Below, piece after piece: positions 16,869 through 25,749 of a stretch of 64,000 nt of DNA (the stretch's first letter is position 1; each line of letters starts with the position of its first letter). The stretch is taken from assembly GCF_004341235.1 (NCBI RefSeq), contig NZ_SLUP01000001.1, positions 310,001 through 374,000 of the forward strand, written 5' to 3'. This DNA is from Mariniflexile fucanivorans (GTDB lineage: Bacteria; Bacteroidota; Bacteroidia; Flavobacteriales; Flavobacteriaceae). Below the pieces are notes generated by a model. That model was not told the DNA's origin, did not search any database, and saw only the letters and a program-made list of their open reading frames with translations. Both the position numbers and the translations under genes were made by a program.

Positions 16869-17192
16869 ATGAGCGAAAGAATTGATACCGCCGAATTAGG
16901 TGAAAAAATAGTAAACGTATTAAAAACCATATACGATCCAGAAATTCCTGTAGACATCTACGAATTAGGTTTAATTTATGATGTTTTTGTAAATGAAGAT
17001 TACGACGTTAAAATTTTAATGACCTTAACAACACCAAACTGCCCAGTAGCAGAAACATTACCTTTAGAAGTTGAAGAAAAAGTGAAATCATTAGACGCTG
17101 TAAAATCTGCTGAAGTTGAAATTACGTTCGATCCACCTTGGACACAAGATTTAATGAGCGAAGAAGCCAAGTTAGAATTGGGCATGCTGTAA
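16869..17192 (+). CDS. DUF59/MIP18-family Fe-S assembly protein (SufT-like)
   Basis: A 107-residue DUF59 protein with the signature DPEIPVDIYELGLIYDV (about residues 24-40), TTPNCPVAETLP containing the conserved cysteine, and the end FDPPWTQDLMSEEAK LELGML. Such proteins assist Fe-S cluster maturation or transfer and are commonly at the end of SUF operons in Bacteroidota. It is 13 bases upstream of an ABC exporter gene. Confidence 0.92.
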   Translation: MSERIDTAELGEKIVNVLKTIYDPEIPVDIYELGLIYDVFVNEDYDVKILMTLTTPNCPVAETLPLEVEEKVKSLDAVKSAEVEITFDPPWTQDLMSEEAKLELGML

Positions 17193-17205
17193 TTAACTAT
17201 TTTTA

Positions 17206-19041
17206 ATGGCTAAACGGACACCTACATCATTAAAAGACGGTAAGAAAACAAACTTAAAATCGTCTTTTAATGCCTTAGTTTACATTCCTCGTTTTTTTAA
17301 AGAAATTTGGAATGTAAATAAAAAAATATTCCTATTATCTACTTTTTGCAGACTCATTGGCGCTTTACTTCCTGTTATTATTTTATGGATTGGGAAACTT
17401 ATAATTGATGAAATCATTCATCAAACATCCATAGAAATTACAGATTATACACAACTATGGACCTACGTTGGTATTGAATTCGCTTTAGTAATTCTTTCAG
17501 ATTTAATAAGTCGTGCCATTTCACTTACCGACGGTTTATTAGGTGATGAATACAATATTGCGACCTCCGTAACCATCATAAAAAAGACCAATCAAATTAA
17601 TATTAGTTTATTAGAAGATGCGGAATTTTATGATAAATTAGAACGTGCCAGAACACAAACCACAGGTCGTGTTGGGTTAATGTCGAACGTGTTAGGACAA
17701 GCACAAACGGCTATCTCTATTGCTACTTTGGTCGCTGGTTTAATATATTTTGAACCCTATTTAATCATCCTTTTGGTGTTAAGTATCATTCCGTCGTTTA
17801 TAAACGAAGTACGCTTTAGTCAACAACAATATTCCCTAGCTCGAAGTTGGACATCGGAACGTAGAGAATTAGATTACTTGCGTTTTATTGGTGCCAACGA
17901 TAAAACAGCTAAAGAAATCAAGCTTTTTGGATTAACCGATTTCATTGTGAATCGTTTTAAAAACCTCTCTCAAGAATATTACGAACTCAACAAAACACTC
18001 GCCATCAAACGTACCGCTTTGGGTTTTGTGTTTAATGTTTTGGGTACTTTAAGCTATTATGGTGCTTACGTCTTCATTATTTATCGGGTGCTTTCAGGCG
18101 TTATCACTTTAGGTGAGCTTACTTTTTTATCAGGTTCCTTTAATAGGTTAACCAAAAGTTTACAAGATTTCTTTTCAAGATTCACACGTATTTCAGAAAG
18201 TGCTTTATACTTAAAGGATTATTTTGATTTTATTGACATTTCCATCCTTTCAAAAACTAAAGAAGATGTACCGCTTCCGAAGCATATAAAACAAGGATTT
18301 GAGTTTAAAAATGTGCATTTTTCATATCCAGATTCTGATCATGAAATTTTAAAAGGCATTAATTTCACCTTAAAAGCAGGTGAAAAAATGGCATTTGTTG
18401 GTCAAAATGGCGCTGGAAAAACAACCCTAACCAAATTATTGTTACGTTTTTACGAACCAACATCTGGCTATATTTTACTAGATGGCATTAACATTAACCG
18501 TTTTAACAAAGCAGAATATCAAGAATTTTTTGGCGTTATTTTTCAAGATTTCTTCAGATATGAATTTACTGTAAAAGAAAATATCGCCATTGGGAATATT
18601 GATGAATTGGAAAATCAAACCAAAATTGAAACTGCTGCCGAGTTAAGTTTAGCAGATGCTGTTATCGCCGAATTAAAACATGGTTACAACCAACAATTAG
18701 GAAAACGATTTTCTAACGGACAAGAACTTTCTGGTGGACAATGGCAAAAAGTAGCTTTAGCTCGTGCGTATATGAAAAATGCGGAAGTTATGATTTTAGA
18801 CGAACCAACCTCAGCGCTTGATGCCAAAGCGGAAAGCGATGTTTTTGGAAGATTCATTGGGCTTACCGAAGGTAAAACTAGCATCATAATTTCACATCGG
18901 TTTAGCACGGTAAGACAAGCCGATCGGATATTAGTCTTAGAACACGGCAAAGTACTTGAAATAGGTACACACAAAGAATTGATGCAAAACAAAACACTCT
19001 ATTCTGAATTGTTTTCGCTGCAAGCGGAAGGGTATCAATAA
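17206..19041 (+). CDS. ABC exporter with fused membrane and ATPase domains
   Basis: A 611-residue half-transporter. The N-terminal part (about residues 30-330) holds about six membrane helices of the type-1 ABC exporter fold. The ATPase domain (about 365-605) has Walker A GQNGAGKTT, Q-loop IFQDFFRYEFT, signature LSGGQWQKVALARA, Walker B VMILDEPTSALD and H-loop ISHRFS. It would work as a homodimer in the inner membrane exporting a lipid, peptide or drug; substrate unknown. It follows the DUF59 gene by 13 bases and so may be part of the suf transcript. Confidence 0.9.
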   Translation: MAKRTPTSLKDGKKTNLKSSFNALVYIPRFFKEIWNVNKKIFLLSTFCRLIGALLPVIILWIGKLIIDEIIHQTSIEITDYTQLWTYVGIEFALVILSDLISRAISLTDGLLGDEYNIATSVTIIKKTNQINISLLEDAEFYDKLERARTQTTGRVGLMSNVLGQAQTAISIATLVAGLIYFEPYLIILLVLSIIPSFINEVRFSQQQYSLARSWTSERRELDYLRFIGANDKTAKEIKLFGLTDFIVNRFKNLSQEYYELNKTLAIKRTALGFVFNVLGTLSYYGAYVFIIYRVLSGVITLGELTFLSGSFNRLTKSLQDFFSRFTRISESALYLKDYFDFIDISILSKTKEDVPLPKHIKQGFEFKNVHFSYPDSDHEILKGINFTLKAGEKMAFVGQNGAGKTTLTKLLLRFYEPTSGYILLDGININRFNKAEYQEFFGVIFQDFFRYEFTVKENIAIGNIDELENQTKIETAAELSLADAVIAELKHGYNQQLGKRFSNGQELSGGQWQKVALARAYMKNAEVMILDEPTSALDAKAESDVFGRFIGLTEGKTSIIISHRFSTVRQADRILVLEHGKVLEIGTHKELMQNKTLYSELFSLQAEGYQ

Positions 19042-19063
19042 CAAAATTGCTTAAATTTGTATT

Positions 19064-19570
19064 ATGGCAGATGAAATTGTAAATCGCGTTGCGAATAGTG
19101 TACTGGTTACCATTAACCTTGAAGATTACTATCCGAAAGGACAACGTGTGCTTTTTGATATTAAAGATTGGCTTTTTGAAGGCTTCGTGTTACGCGAAAA
19201 AGATTTTAGAAACCAAGTTGCCGAACATGATTGGTCGCAATACCAAGATGCTTATGTGGCATTAACTTGCTGTACCGATGCCATTATACCAGGTTGGGCG
19301 TATATGCTTATAAGTATTCAATTGGAATCGGTAGCAAAAAAAACAATTATTGGCAATCTTGAAGCTTTAGAAACTTCCATCTATCAAGATGTTTTAAATA
19401 ATTTAGATGTTTCAGAATTTGCAAATAAGCCACTTATTATTAAAGGCTGTTCAAAAAAACCGGTGCCTCAAAATGCTTATATCATGCTCGCTTCAAAATT
19501 AAAGCCTATAGCAACATCTATTATGTATGGAGAAGCTTGCTCATCTGTTCCGCTTTTCAAAAAAAAATAA
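19064..19570 (+). CDS. DUF2480 family protein
   Basis: A 168-residue soluble protein recognised as DUF2480 by its opening ADEIVNRVANSVLVTINLEDY, then FDIKDWLFEGFVLREKDFR, YVALTCCTDAIIPGWAYM and the final GEACSSVPLFKKK. It contains several conserved cysteines (the CC pair and GCSKKP), so a metal or Fe-S related role is conceivable, but nothing is established. In Bacteroidota this family often lies next to suf genes, and here it follows the ABC exporter by 22 bases. Confidence 0.85.
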   Translation: MADEIVNRVANSVLVTINLEDYYPKGQRVLFDIKDWLFEGFVLREKDFRNQVAEHDWSQYQDAYVALTCCTDAIIPGWAYMLISIQLESVAKKTIIGNLEALETSIYQDVLNNLDVSEFANKPLIIKGCSKKPVPQNAYIMLASKLKPIATSIMYGEACSSVPLFKKK

Positions 19571-19636
19571 TTTTTGTGACTTTTCAAAAAAACATGTGTC
19601 TTAATCTGTAATACTTATAATACGCAAATTATTAAT

Positions 19637-19644
19637 TATATTTG
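19637..19644 (+). promoter_or_regulatory. Candidate -7 box (TATATTTG) for the DUF3078 gene
   Basis: TATATTTG followed by CA lies 27 bases before the ATG at 19672, matching TAnnTTTG. It supports the ATG at 19672 rather than an in-frame TTG at 19642, which overlaps the box. No -33 TTG is obvious. Confidence 0.5.
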
Positions 19645-19671
19645 CAACTATTCTATAAACAAAAAAAAGAA

Positions 19672-20598
19672 ATGAAAAAAACACTTTTATTATTGGCATT
19701 ATTTATTGGTATAGCAACCGTAAATGCACAAACAAAAGAAGAACTTGAAGCTCAAAAAGCTGAAAAACAAGCCGCTGGAAATGCTTTATTAGGAGAAGCA
19801 AAAGCTTTACAAGCACAAATTGATGCCTTACCAGGTTGGAGAGTAGGTGCTTTTGGTACTATTGGAGGTAGTTTATCAAACTTTAGTAAATGGTATGCAC
19901 AAGGATCTCCAAATAATTCATCAGGAAATATTGGTTTTACTTTTAATGGGCATGCTAACTTAATACAACCAAAATTCTTTTGGAGAAACTCATTAAATAC
20001 AAATTTAAACTGGGTAAAATTAGATGATAAAGATGACCCTTCTGATAAAGATAGTTTTGAACCAACTACGGATGTTTTTAATATTTCATCTTTATACGGA
20101 AGAAACATTACGAAAACATTAGCTGCTTCTGCATTAATGGAATACAGAACGACGATTTTAGATAACTTTAACGACCCTGGATATTTAGATTTAGGAGTTG
20201 GTGCTACTTGGACACCTATTGACAATTTAATAGTGGTTATTCACCCTTTAAACTACAACTTTGTGTTTAGTAGTGGCGAAACAGTTTTTGAATCGTCTTT
20301 AGGAGCTAAAATTGTTGCAGACTATACCAGACAAATTGGTGCAATAAACTTTAAAACAAACTTATCAATGTTCCAAAGTTATAAAAGTAATGACTACTCA
20401 AATTATACTTGGAGTAACTCATTTAGCTACACACTTTGGAAAATGATTGGTGTTGGTTTTGATTTTGGCTTAAGAAGCAACAAACAAGAAGCTTTAAATT
20501 ATGCGTTAGCCCAAACTCCAGCAACTGCTACAGGTTTTGATGATGTTGATAACGATTTACAAACATATTATACTGTAGGTTTAAGTTATAAATTTTAA
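19672..20598 (+). CDS. DUF3078 family outer-membrane beta-barrel protein
   Basis: A 308-residue exported protein with a signal peptide (KKTLLLLALFIGIATVNAQ) and then a short helical coiled segment rich in Glu/Ala/Lys. The rest is built of amphipathic strands with many aromatic residues, ending TYYTVGLSYKF with the terminal Phe typical of outer-membrane barrels. The WRVGAFGTIGGSLSNFSKW segment is a DUF3078 hallmark. Function is unknown. A composite inverted-repeat element lies just downstream. Confidence 0.85.
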   Translation: MKKTLLLLALFIGIATVNAQTKEELEAQKAEKQAAGNALLGEAKALQAQIDALPGWRVGAFGTIGGSLSNFSKWYAQGSPNNSSGNIGFTFNGHANLIQPKFFWRNSLNTNLNWVKLDDKDDPSDKDSFEPTTDVFNISSLYGRNITKTLAASALMEYRTTILDNFNDPGYLDLGVGATWTPIDNLIVVIHPLNYNFVFSSGETVFESSLGAKIVADYTRQIGAINFKTNLSMFQSYKSNDYSNYTWSNSFSYTLWKMIGVGFDFGLRSNKQEALNYALAQTPATATGFDDVDNDLQTYYTVGLSYKF

Positions 20599-20623
20599 GA
20601 ATATTTCTTCTTTATACATACAG

Positions 20624-20754
20624 GAGGCTGTCTGAAAAGTGTATTGTATTTACTTTGTCAGGTTGAGCTTGTCGAAACTGATATTGATTATCAGTAAGTT
20701 AAAATATTTCGACAGGCTCAATATGACACAGAATTACACTTTTCAGACAGCCTC
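20624..20754. repeat. Composite inverted-repeat element, copy 1 (MITE-like or bidirectional terminator)
   Basis: The outer 20-bp arms (20624-20643 and 20735-20754; GAGGCTGTCTGAAAAGTGTA and its complement) match perfectly. Inner arms TTGAGCTTGTCGAAA (20663-20677) and TTTCGACAGGCTCAA (20707-20721) pair except for one G-T wobble, and an innermost CTGATA/TATCAG hairpin sits at 20678-20694. The element fills the gap between the convergent DUF3078 and penicillin-binding-protein genes. Copy 2 lies at 31222-31353 in inverse orientation. Confidence 0.88.
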
Positions 20755-20760
20755 TTTGTT

Positions 20761-23019
20761 TTAATCATCAGAGTTCCCTTTGAATTTTCGTTCTTTCTTT
20801 TTACTAGTGAAAAGTCTTTTAAAAAACCCATCACGCGTTTCTTCGTTACAATCTAAATCGGTAATAACTTCATCTGAAGCTTGTTTAAAATGACTTTTTG
20901 TAATGTTATTGTAATTGGAATCTTTATTTAATTTCGAATAGAATTTCGCAAAAATAGGCAGTGCCGAATTAGCCCCTTGCCCCATGCCTGTGGTTTTAAA
21001 ACGAATGCTTGAATTATCATTTCCAACCCAAGTAACTGTTACTAAATTTGGCGTGATGCCTACAAACCAACCATCTTTATTATCTTGTGTAGTTCCTGTT
21101 TTACCCGCTATGTCATTTGTTAAACCATATGAAGTTCTCAATCTGGAAGCTGTACCAGAATTAACAGTCGATTTCATAATTTCCAACATCACCTGTCTTG
21201 TATAATCATTATAAGCAGGTTCTGATTCTTCTTGTTTGAATGAAGCTATAACCTTACCGTTTCTATCGGTTATTTTTGTAATGCAAAATGGTTTAACAGG
21301 TTTACCATCATTCACATAACTGGCATACGCACCCGTAAGTTGTTTCAAATTTATTTCGGCAACACCTAGTGCTATAGAAGGTAAATTGGGCAACTCTTTT
21401 TTAATTCCCAACTTTTTAGTTTGTTCCAAAACCTTAGGAATCCCAACTTCATTCAACACCTTTACTGCAATAGTATTTACTGAATTACTCAATGCCATTT
21501 CAAGATTATAATTGGTGTAAGGATCTTCCGTTTCACCACCAGAATTTGAAGGCGTCCAATCATCATAATTGCTATAAGTTACTTCCGCTAAGGAAAAATA
21601 GGTACAAGGTTTCATGCCGTTTTCAATAGCAGCCGTATAAACAAAAGGTTTAAAAGTGGAGCCAACTTGACGTTCACTTTGTGATACATGGTCGTATTTA
21701 AAAAAACGGTAATCAATCCCTCCAATATAGGTTCTTATAGCACCTGTTTGGGGTTCGATACTCAACATACCCGTATTTAAAAACTTTAAATAGTGCTGTA
21801 AGCTATCTAAAACACTTATTTTCTGAATAGTGTCACCTTTCCATTGAAATAAATCTGTATCTCGCTTTACTGAAAGCGAGTCATTAATTTGCTCATACGA
21901 TAAACCTGCTTCCTTAAATTTTTTATATTGAGATGTTCTTTTCAAAGCACTTTCAATAAGTTTTTTATTGGTTTTCCAAGGTGCATACTTCCCATAAGAT
22001 GCTTCAAAATCTTTTTGTAAAACAGTGAGATGCTCTTTCATGGCTTGTTCTGCCAATTCTTGCATGCCCACATCTAAAGTTGTGTGAACTATTAAACCAT
22101 CACGATATAAATCATAAGGTTCGCCATTTGGGTTTTTAATGGAATCTAGGATAATAGCCAATTCTTTTTTTACCTGTTCTCTAAAATAAGGCGCAATTCC
22201 TACATCATGATTAAAGGATTTATAATCCAATCCCAATGGTTTTTTTTTGTAAAAATCTGCCGAATCTTGTGGCATATTACCATATTTGACCATTTGATTT
22301 AGTACCACATTACGCCTATTTAAACTCCGTTCTGGGTTTAATCTTGGGTTATAAAAATTGTTCGCTTTTAAGGAACCTACCAAAGTGGCAGCTTCATCTT
22401 TTGTAAGCTCAAATGCTGGTTTATTAAAAAATTTACGTGCAGCACTTTCAATACCGTAAGTATTATCGGAAAAAGGAACGGTATTGAGATACATGGTAAG
22501 AATCTCTTTTTTGGAATAAATAATCTCTATACGCTCAGCAATGATGGATTCACGAAACTTATTGATGACCATACTAAAAAATCGATAATTATTTCGGCCA
22601 TATAGATTTTTTGCAAGTTGTAACGTTATGGTGCTTCCGCCGCCAGCAGATTTATCGCGTAGAAGAATGCTTTTTATAAAAACGCGCATTAAACTTACGT
22701 TATCAATGCCATCATGTTCAAAAAAACGCACATCTTCGGTGGCAACTAAGGCGTCAATAAGGTGCTTTGGAAAATCTTCGAAGTGTAAAGGCTGCCTATC
22801 ATAAATATAATATTTACCTATTAACTTTCCATCATGATCTAAAACTTGGGTTGCTTCTTCTTGTTTAATGGAACTCAACTCGGTACTGGTTGGCACTTCT
22901 CCAAAAACCCCTAAATAAATGCTAATATAAAGGCCAATAAAAAAAACTAAAATGGCAGTAAAACCTATAAGTCCCCATTTTATCCATCTATTTTTCAGTA
23001 ATCCTTTTATTAACGCCAT
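20761..23019 (-). CDS. Class A penicillin-binding protein (PBP1A-type transglycosylase/transpeptidase)
   Basis: A 752-residue bifunctional enzyme that polymerises and cross-links peptidoglycan. A short cytoplasmic N-terminus and one membrane anchor (about residues 15-38) precede the GT51 glycosyltransferase domain, with catalytic E95 in ATEDVRFFEHDG and GGGSTITLQLAKNLY. The transpeptidase domain has S454 in GSTFKPF, SNSVN and KTGTTQDNKDGWF. A basic tail (KKKERKFKG) ends the protein. It lies 12 bases after hflX on the same strand, so the two are probably co-transcribed. Confidence 0.94.
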   Translation of the reverse strand: MALIKGLLKNRWIKWGLIGFTAILVFFIGLYISIYLGVFGEVPTSTELSSIKQEEATQVLDHDGKLIGKYYIYDRQPLHFEDFPKHLIDALVATEDVRFFEHDGIDNVSLMRVFIKSILLRDKSAGGGSTITLQLAKNLYGRNNYRFFSMVINKFRESIIAERIEIIYSKKEILTMYLNTVPFSDNTYGIESAARKFFNKPAFELTKDEAATLVGSLKANNFYNPRLNPERSLNRRNVVLNQMVKYGNMPQDSADFYKKKPLGLDYKSFNHDVGIAPYFREQVKKELAIILDSIKNPNGEPYDLYRDGLIVHTTLDVGMQELAEQAMKEHLTVLQKDFEASYGKYAPWKTNKKLIESALKRTSQYKKFKEAGLSYEQINDSLSVKRDTDLFQWKGDTIQKISVLDSLQHYLKFLNTGMLSIEPQTGAIRTYIGGIDYRFFKYDHVSQSERQVGSTFKPFVYTAAIENGMKPCTYFSLAEVTYSNYDDWTPSNSGGETEDPYTNYNLEMALSNSVNTIAVKVLNEVGIPKVLEQTKKLGIKKELPNLPSIALGVAEINLKQLTGAYASYVNDGKPVKPFCITKITDRNGKVIASFKQEESEPAYNDYTRQVMLEIMKSTVNSGTASRLRTSYGLTNDIAGKTGTTQDNKDGWFVGITPNLVTVTWVGNDNSSIRFKTTGMGQGANSALPIFAKFYSKLNKDSNYNNITKSHFKQASDEVITDLDCNEETRDGFFKRLFTSKKKERKFKGNSDD

Positions 23020-23031
23020 ACTTGGTTTTAT

Positions 23032-24246
23032 CTAGTTCATATCTTCGTAGTCGGGGTACAAAAATTTGTTATAAGGAAAACGTGTGATGTGAATTTCGCG
23101 AACCTCATCGTAAACACGTTTTTTAAAATCTTCTAAATTCTCTTTGTTCAATGCTGAAATAAACAACGCATTATTTTTTCCAACTTTACCCATCCAAGTG
23201 CTTTTCCATTCACTTAACGTGTTATGTTTGGAGCTCCGTTCCGTTTCTAAATCATCTGCATCTAAAGGTTCTGCTTTATATGCATCAATTTTATTAAACA
23301 CCATAATAGTTGGTTTATCCGAGCTTTTTATTTCACCTAAAATCTTATTTACAGACTCGATATGTTCTTCAAAATTAGGATGTGAAATATCAACCACATG
23401 CAACAGTAAATCAGCTTCACGAACCTCATCGAGCGTACCTTTAAAACTTTCAACCAATTGGGTAGGCAACTTTCTTATAAAACCAACCGTATCGCTTAAT
23501 AAAAATGGTAAATTTTGAATCACCACTTTTCTAACAGTGGTATCTAAGGTGGCAAACAATTTGTTTTCAGCAAACACATCGCTTTTACTTATCACATTCA
23601 TTAACGTCGATTTTCCAACATTCGTATAACCAACTAATGCCACACGAACCATGGCACCACGGTTACCACGCTGCACCGACATTTGTTTATCAATCGTTTT
23701 TAATTTTTCTTTTAACAACGAAATTCTTTCACGTACAATACGTCTATCTGTTTCAATTTCAGTTTCACCAGGTCCACGCATACCAATACCCCCTTTTTGA
23801 CGCTCAAGATGCGTCCACATACCTCTTAATCGTGGCAATAAATATTCGCATTGTGCCAATTCTACCTGCGTTCTGGCATAACTAGTTTGAGCACGTTGTG
23901 CAAAAATATCGAGGATTAAATTGGTTCTATCTAATACTTTACAATTAAGAATTTTACTAATATTACGCTCTTGGGCTGAAGATAATTCATCATCAAAAAT
24001 AGCGGTACCAATCTCATTTTCTTCAATATATTTACGAACATCTTCTATCTTACCAGATCCAAGAAAGGTTTTAGGGTCTGGACGCTCCATTTTTTGGGTG
24101 AATCGTTTTATCACTTCACCACCTGCTGTAAAGGTTAAAAACTCAAGTTCATCTAAATATTCTTGAGATTTAACTTCATCTTGTTCTTTAGTAATAACAC
24201 CTATTAAAACGGCCTTTTCTAAACTAATATCTTTCTTTTCTAACAT
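23032..24246 (-). CDS. hflX: GTPase HflX
   Basis: A 404-residue ribosome-associated GTPase. The N-terminal HflX domain contains FDDELSSAQERNISKILNCK and the RTNLILDIFAQRAQT segment. The linker with GGIGMRGPGETEIETDRR is diagnostic. The G domain has G1 GYTNVGKST, G3 DTVGFI and G4 NKID. Known HflX proteins split stalled or heat-damaged 70S ribosomes. It is divergent from an endonuclease/phosphatase-fold gene and upstream of the penicillin-binding-protein gene. Confidence 0.95.
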   Translation of the reverse strand: MLEKKDISLEKAVLIGVITKEQDEVKSQEYLDELEFLTFTAGGEVIKRFTQKMERPDPKTFLGSGKIEDVRKYIEENEIGTAIFDDELSSAQERNISKILNCKVLDRTNLILDIFAQRAQTSYARTQVELAQCEYLLPRLRGMWTHLERQKGGIGMRGPGETEIETDRRIVRERISLLKEKLKTIDKQMSVQRGNRGAMVRVALVGYTNVGKSTLMNVISKSDVFAENKLFATLDTTVRKVVIQNLPFLLSDTVGFIRKLPTQLVESFKGTLDEVREADLLLHVVDISHPNFEEHIESVNKILGEIKSSDKPTIMVFNKIDAYKAEPLDADDLETERSSKHNTLSEWKSTWMGKVGKNNALFISALNKENLEDFKKRVYDEVREIHITRFPYNKFLYPDYEDMN

Positions 24247-24321
24247 AAATTAATCGTAATATGCAAAGTTACATAATTGCATCCACTTTAATTTTTATAT
24301 TTTTAAGCATTATTTTGATTT

Positions 24322-25290
24322 ATGACTGACTTTTTTGAAGAAACACCTATACGCCACGATTTACAAACTGTTGCATTTTATAACCTTGAAAATTTATTTG
24401 ATTATAATGATGATAGGCACACTAACGATAATGATTTTCTACCAATCTCTGTAAAAAAATGGACGCCTAAGCGCTACGATAATAAACTTAGGAAGTTGAG
24501 TTTTGCCATTTCAAGCATTGGAATGAAGGAAACGGGTAAACACCCAGCACTTGTTGGTTTAGCCGAAGTTGAAAATGCCAAAGCCATTCAAGATTTAATA
24601 AATTATAAACATTTAGAAAACTGCCACTACAATTTTGTGCATTACGATTCTTTAGATGAACGCGGGATTGATGTCGCCTTAATTTATGATTCAACAGCTT
24701 TTGAAGTAACCCATTCCGATGTTTTTAGAATTCAACTAGTGAATGAACATGGCTTACCAGATTATACCCGAGATATTTTATTGGTTTCTGGTTTGTTGGA
24801 TGGTGAAGCGATACATGTTATTGTAAACCACTGGTCTTCTAGACGTGAAGGTGAAAAAGAAACCGAGCCTAAACGTATGGCTTCTTCACATAAAGTAACC
24901 GAAATTATTGCCAATTTACGTTTAGTAAATGCTGATGCTAAAATTATTGTTATGGGCGATTTTAATGATGATCCATCCAGCAATAGCATTAAAAATTTAG
25001 TTGAAGTCTCCAATCTTTATAACCCTATGGATACCTTGCGTTCCTTTAGTAGAGGCACTACCATGCATAACCGCCAATGGAATTTATTTGACCAAATTAT
25101 ATTTTCTACCAACTTTTTTGATAAAACCCCCAACAAGCTTGAATTTGAAACTGCTAATATTTTTGATGAAGATTTTTTAAAACTCTTTAACGGAAAATTT
25201 AAAGGAAGTCCTTTTAGAACTTATATGGGTAAAAAGTACCAAGGCGGTTATAGCGACCACTTTCCTGTGTATGCTATTTTTCAAAAATGA
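24322..25290 (+). CDS. Endonuclease/exonuclease/phosphatase-fold protein (no signal peptide)
   Basis: A 322-residue member of the EEP (DNase I-like) superfamily. The core motifs are FYNLENLFDYNDD near the N-terminus, GLAEVENA (metal-binding Glu), RGIDVALIYD, NHWSSR, VMGDFNDDPSSN (catalytic Asp/Asn) and terminal SDHFPVYA with the Asp-His pair. No signal peptide is seen. It is homologous to the protein at 30135-31190, which keeps the same motifs and does have a signal sequence. Substrate may be nucleic acid or a phosphodiester. The stop abuts the convergent neighbour, leaving no spacer. Confidence 0.87.
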   Translation: MTDFFEETPIRHDLQTVAFYNLENLFDYNDDRHTNDNDFLPISVKKWTPKRYDNKLRKLSFAISSIGMKETGKHPALVGLAEVENAKAIQDLINYKHLENCHYNFVHYDSLDERGIDVALIYDSTAFEVTHSDVFRIQLVNEHGLPDYTRDILLVSGLLDGEAIHVIVNHWSSRREGEKETEPKRMASSHKVTEIIANLRLVNADAKIIVMGDFNDDPSSNSIKNLVEVSNLYNPMDTLRSFSRGTTMHNRQWNLFDQIIFSTNFFDKTPNKLEFETANIFDEDFLKLFNGKFKGSPFRTYMGKKYQGGYSDHFPVYAIFQK

Positions 25291-25668
25291 TTAAGCAGCT
25301 TGAAAAAGGATAAGAGCCAATACTAAAACACCTATTGGCAGCAATAAAAGCAACCAAATGTTATGTTTTGGAGTTGTCTTTTTGTTCATTTTGGCATTTA
25401 TCATCATGCGCCTTTTTCCTGTATACTGCATCCAATTTTTAAAATACACAAATACTGAAACAAAAACGAAAAGCGTCCACGCTTTTTCTTTACTCATGGT
25501 AACCATGTTCATTTGATTAAAAAATTTAGCAAAGAAAACACCTAAAAGCAATAATAATGCACATTGTAACACCGAAATATAAGCAATAGCAATACTGCTT
25601 GATTTTTGTTTGTATTTGGGTTTTAAAAAAGTAAAAATATTGTAGAAAATGGTGTCGAAGGCATTCAT
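25291..25668 (-). CDS. Small membrane protein of unknown function
   Basis: A protein of about 125 residues with three hydrophobic segments (around IAIAYISVLQCALLLLLGVF, ALTLFVFVSVFVYF-like and IWLLLLLPIGVLVLALILF) and a basic loop rich in Lys/Arg/Met. The ATG at 25668 is preferred over one six codons upstream (25686) because a TACATTTG promoter-like box lies between them. I do not recognise a family. Its stop codon directly abuts that of the convergent EEP gene. Confidence 0.65.
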   Translation of the reverse strand: MNAFDTIFYNIFTFLKPKYKQKSSSIAIAYISVLQCALLLLLGVFFAKFFNQMNMVTMSKEKAWTLFVFVSVFVYFKNWMQYTGKRRMMINAKMNKKTTPKHNIWLLLLLPIGVLVLALILFQAA

Positions 25669-25749
25669 ATTGCAAATGTAATTCATTCGTTTCTATTTAT
25701 TCAATACATTTATTGATGCAAAAAAGAAATAAGAAGTACATTTCAACTT

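Noticed and set aside
19752-20225. 157-codon open frame on the minus strand inside the DUF3078 gene
   Set aside because: Antisense shadow; the plus-strand protein has a signal peptide and family motifs.
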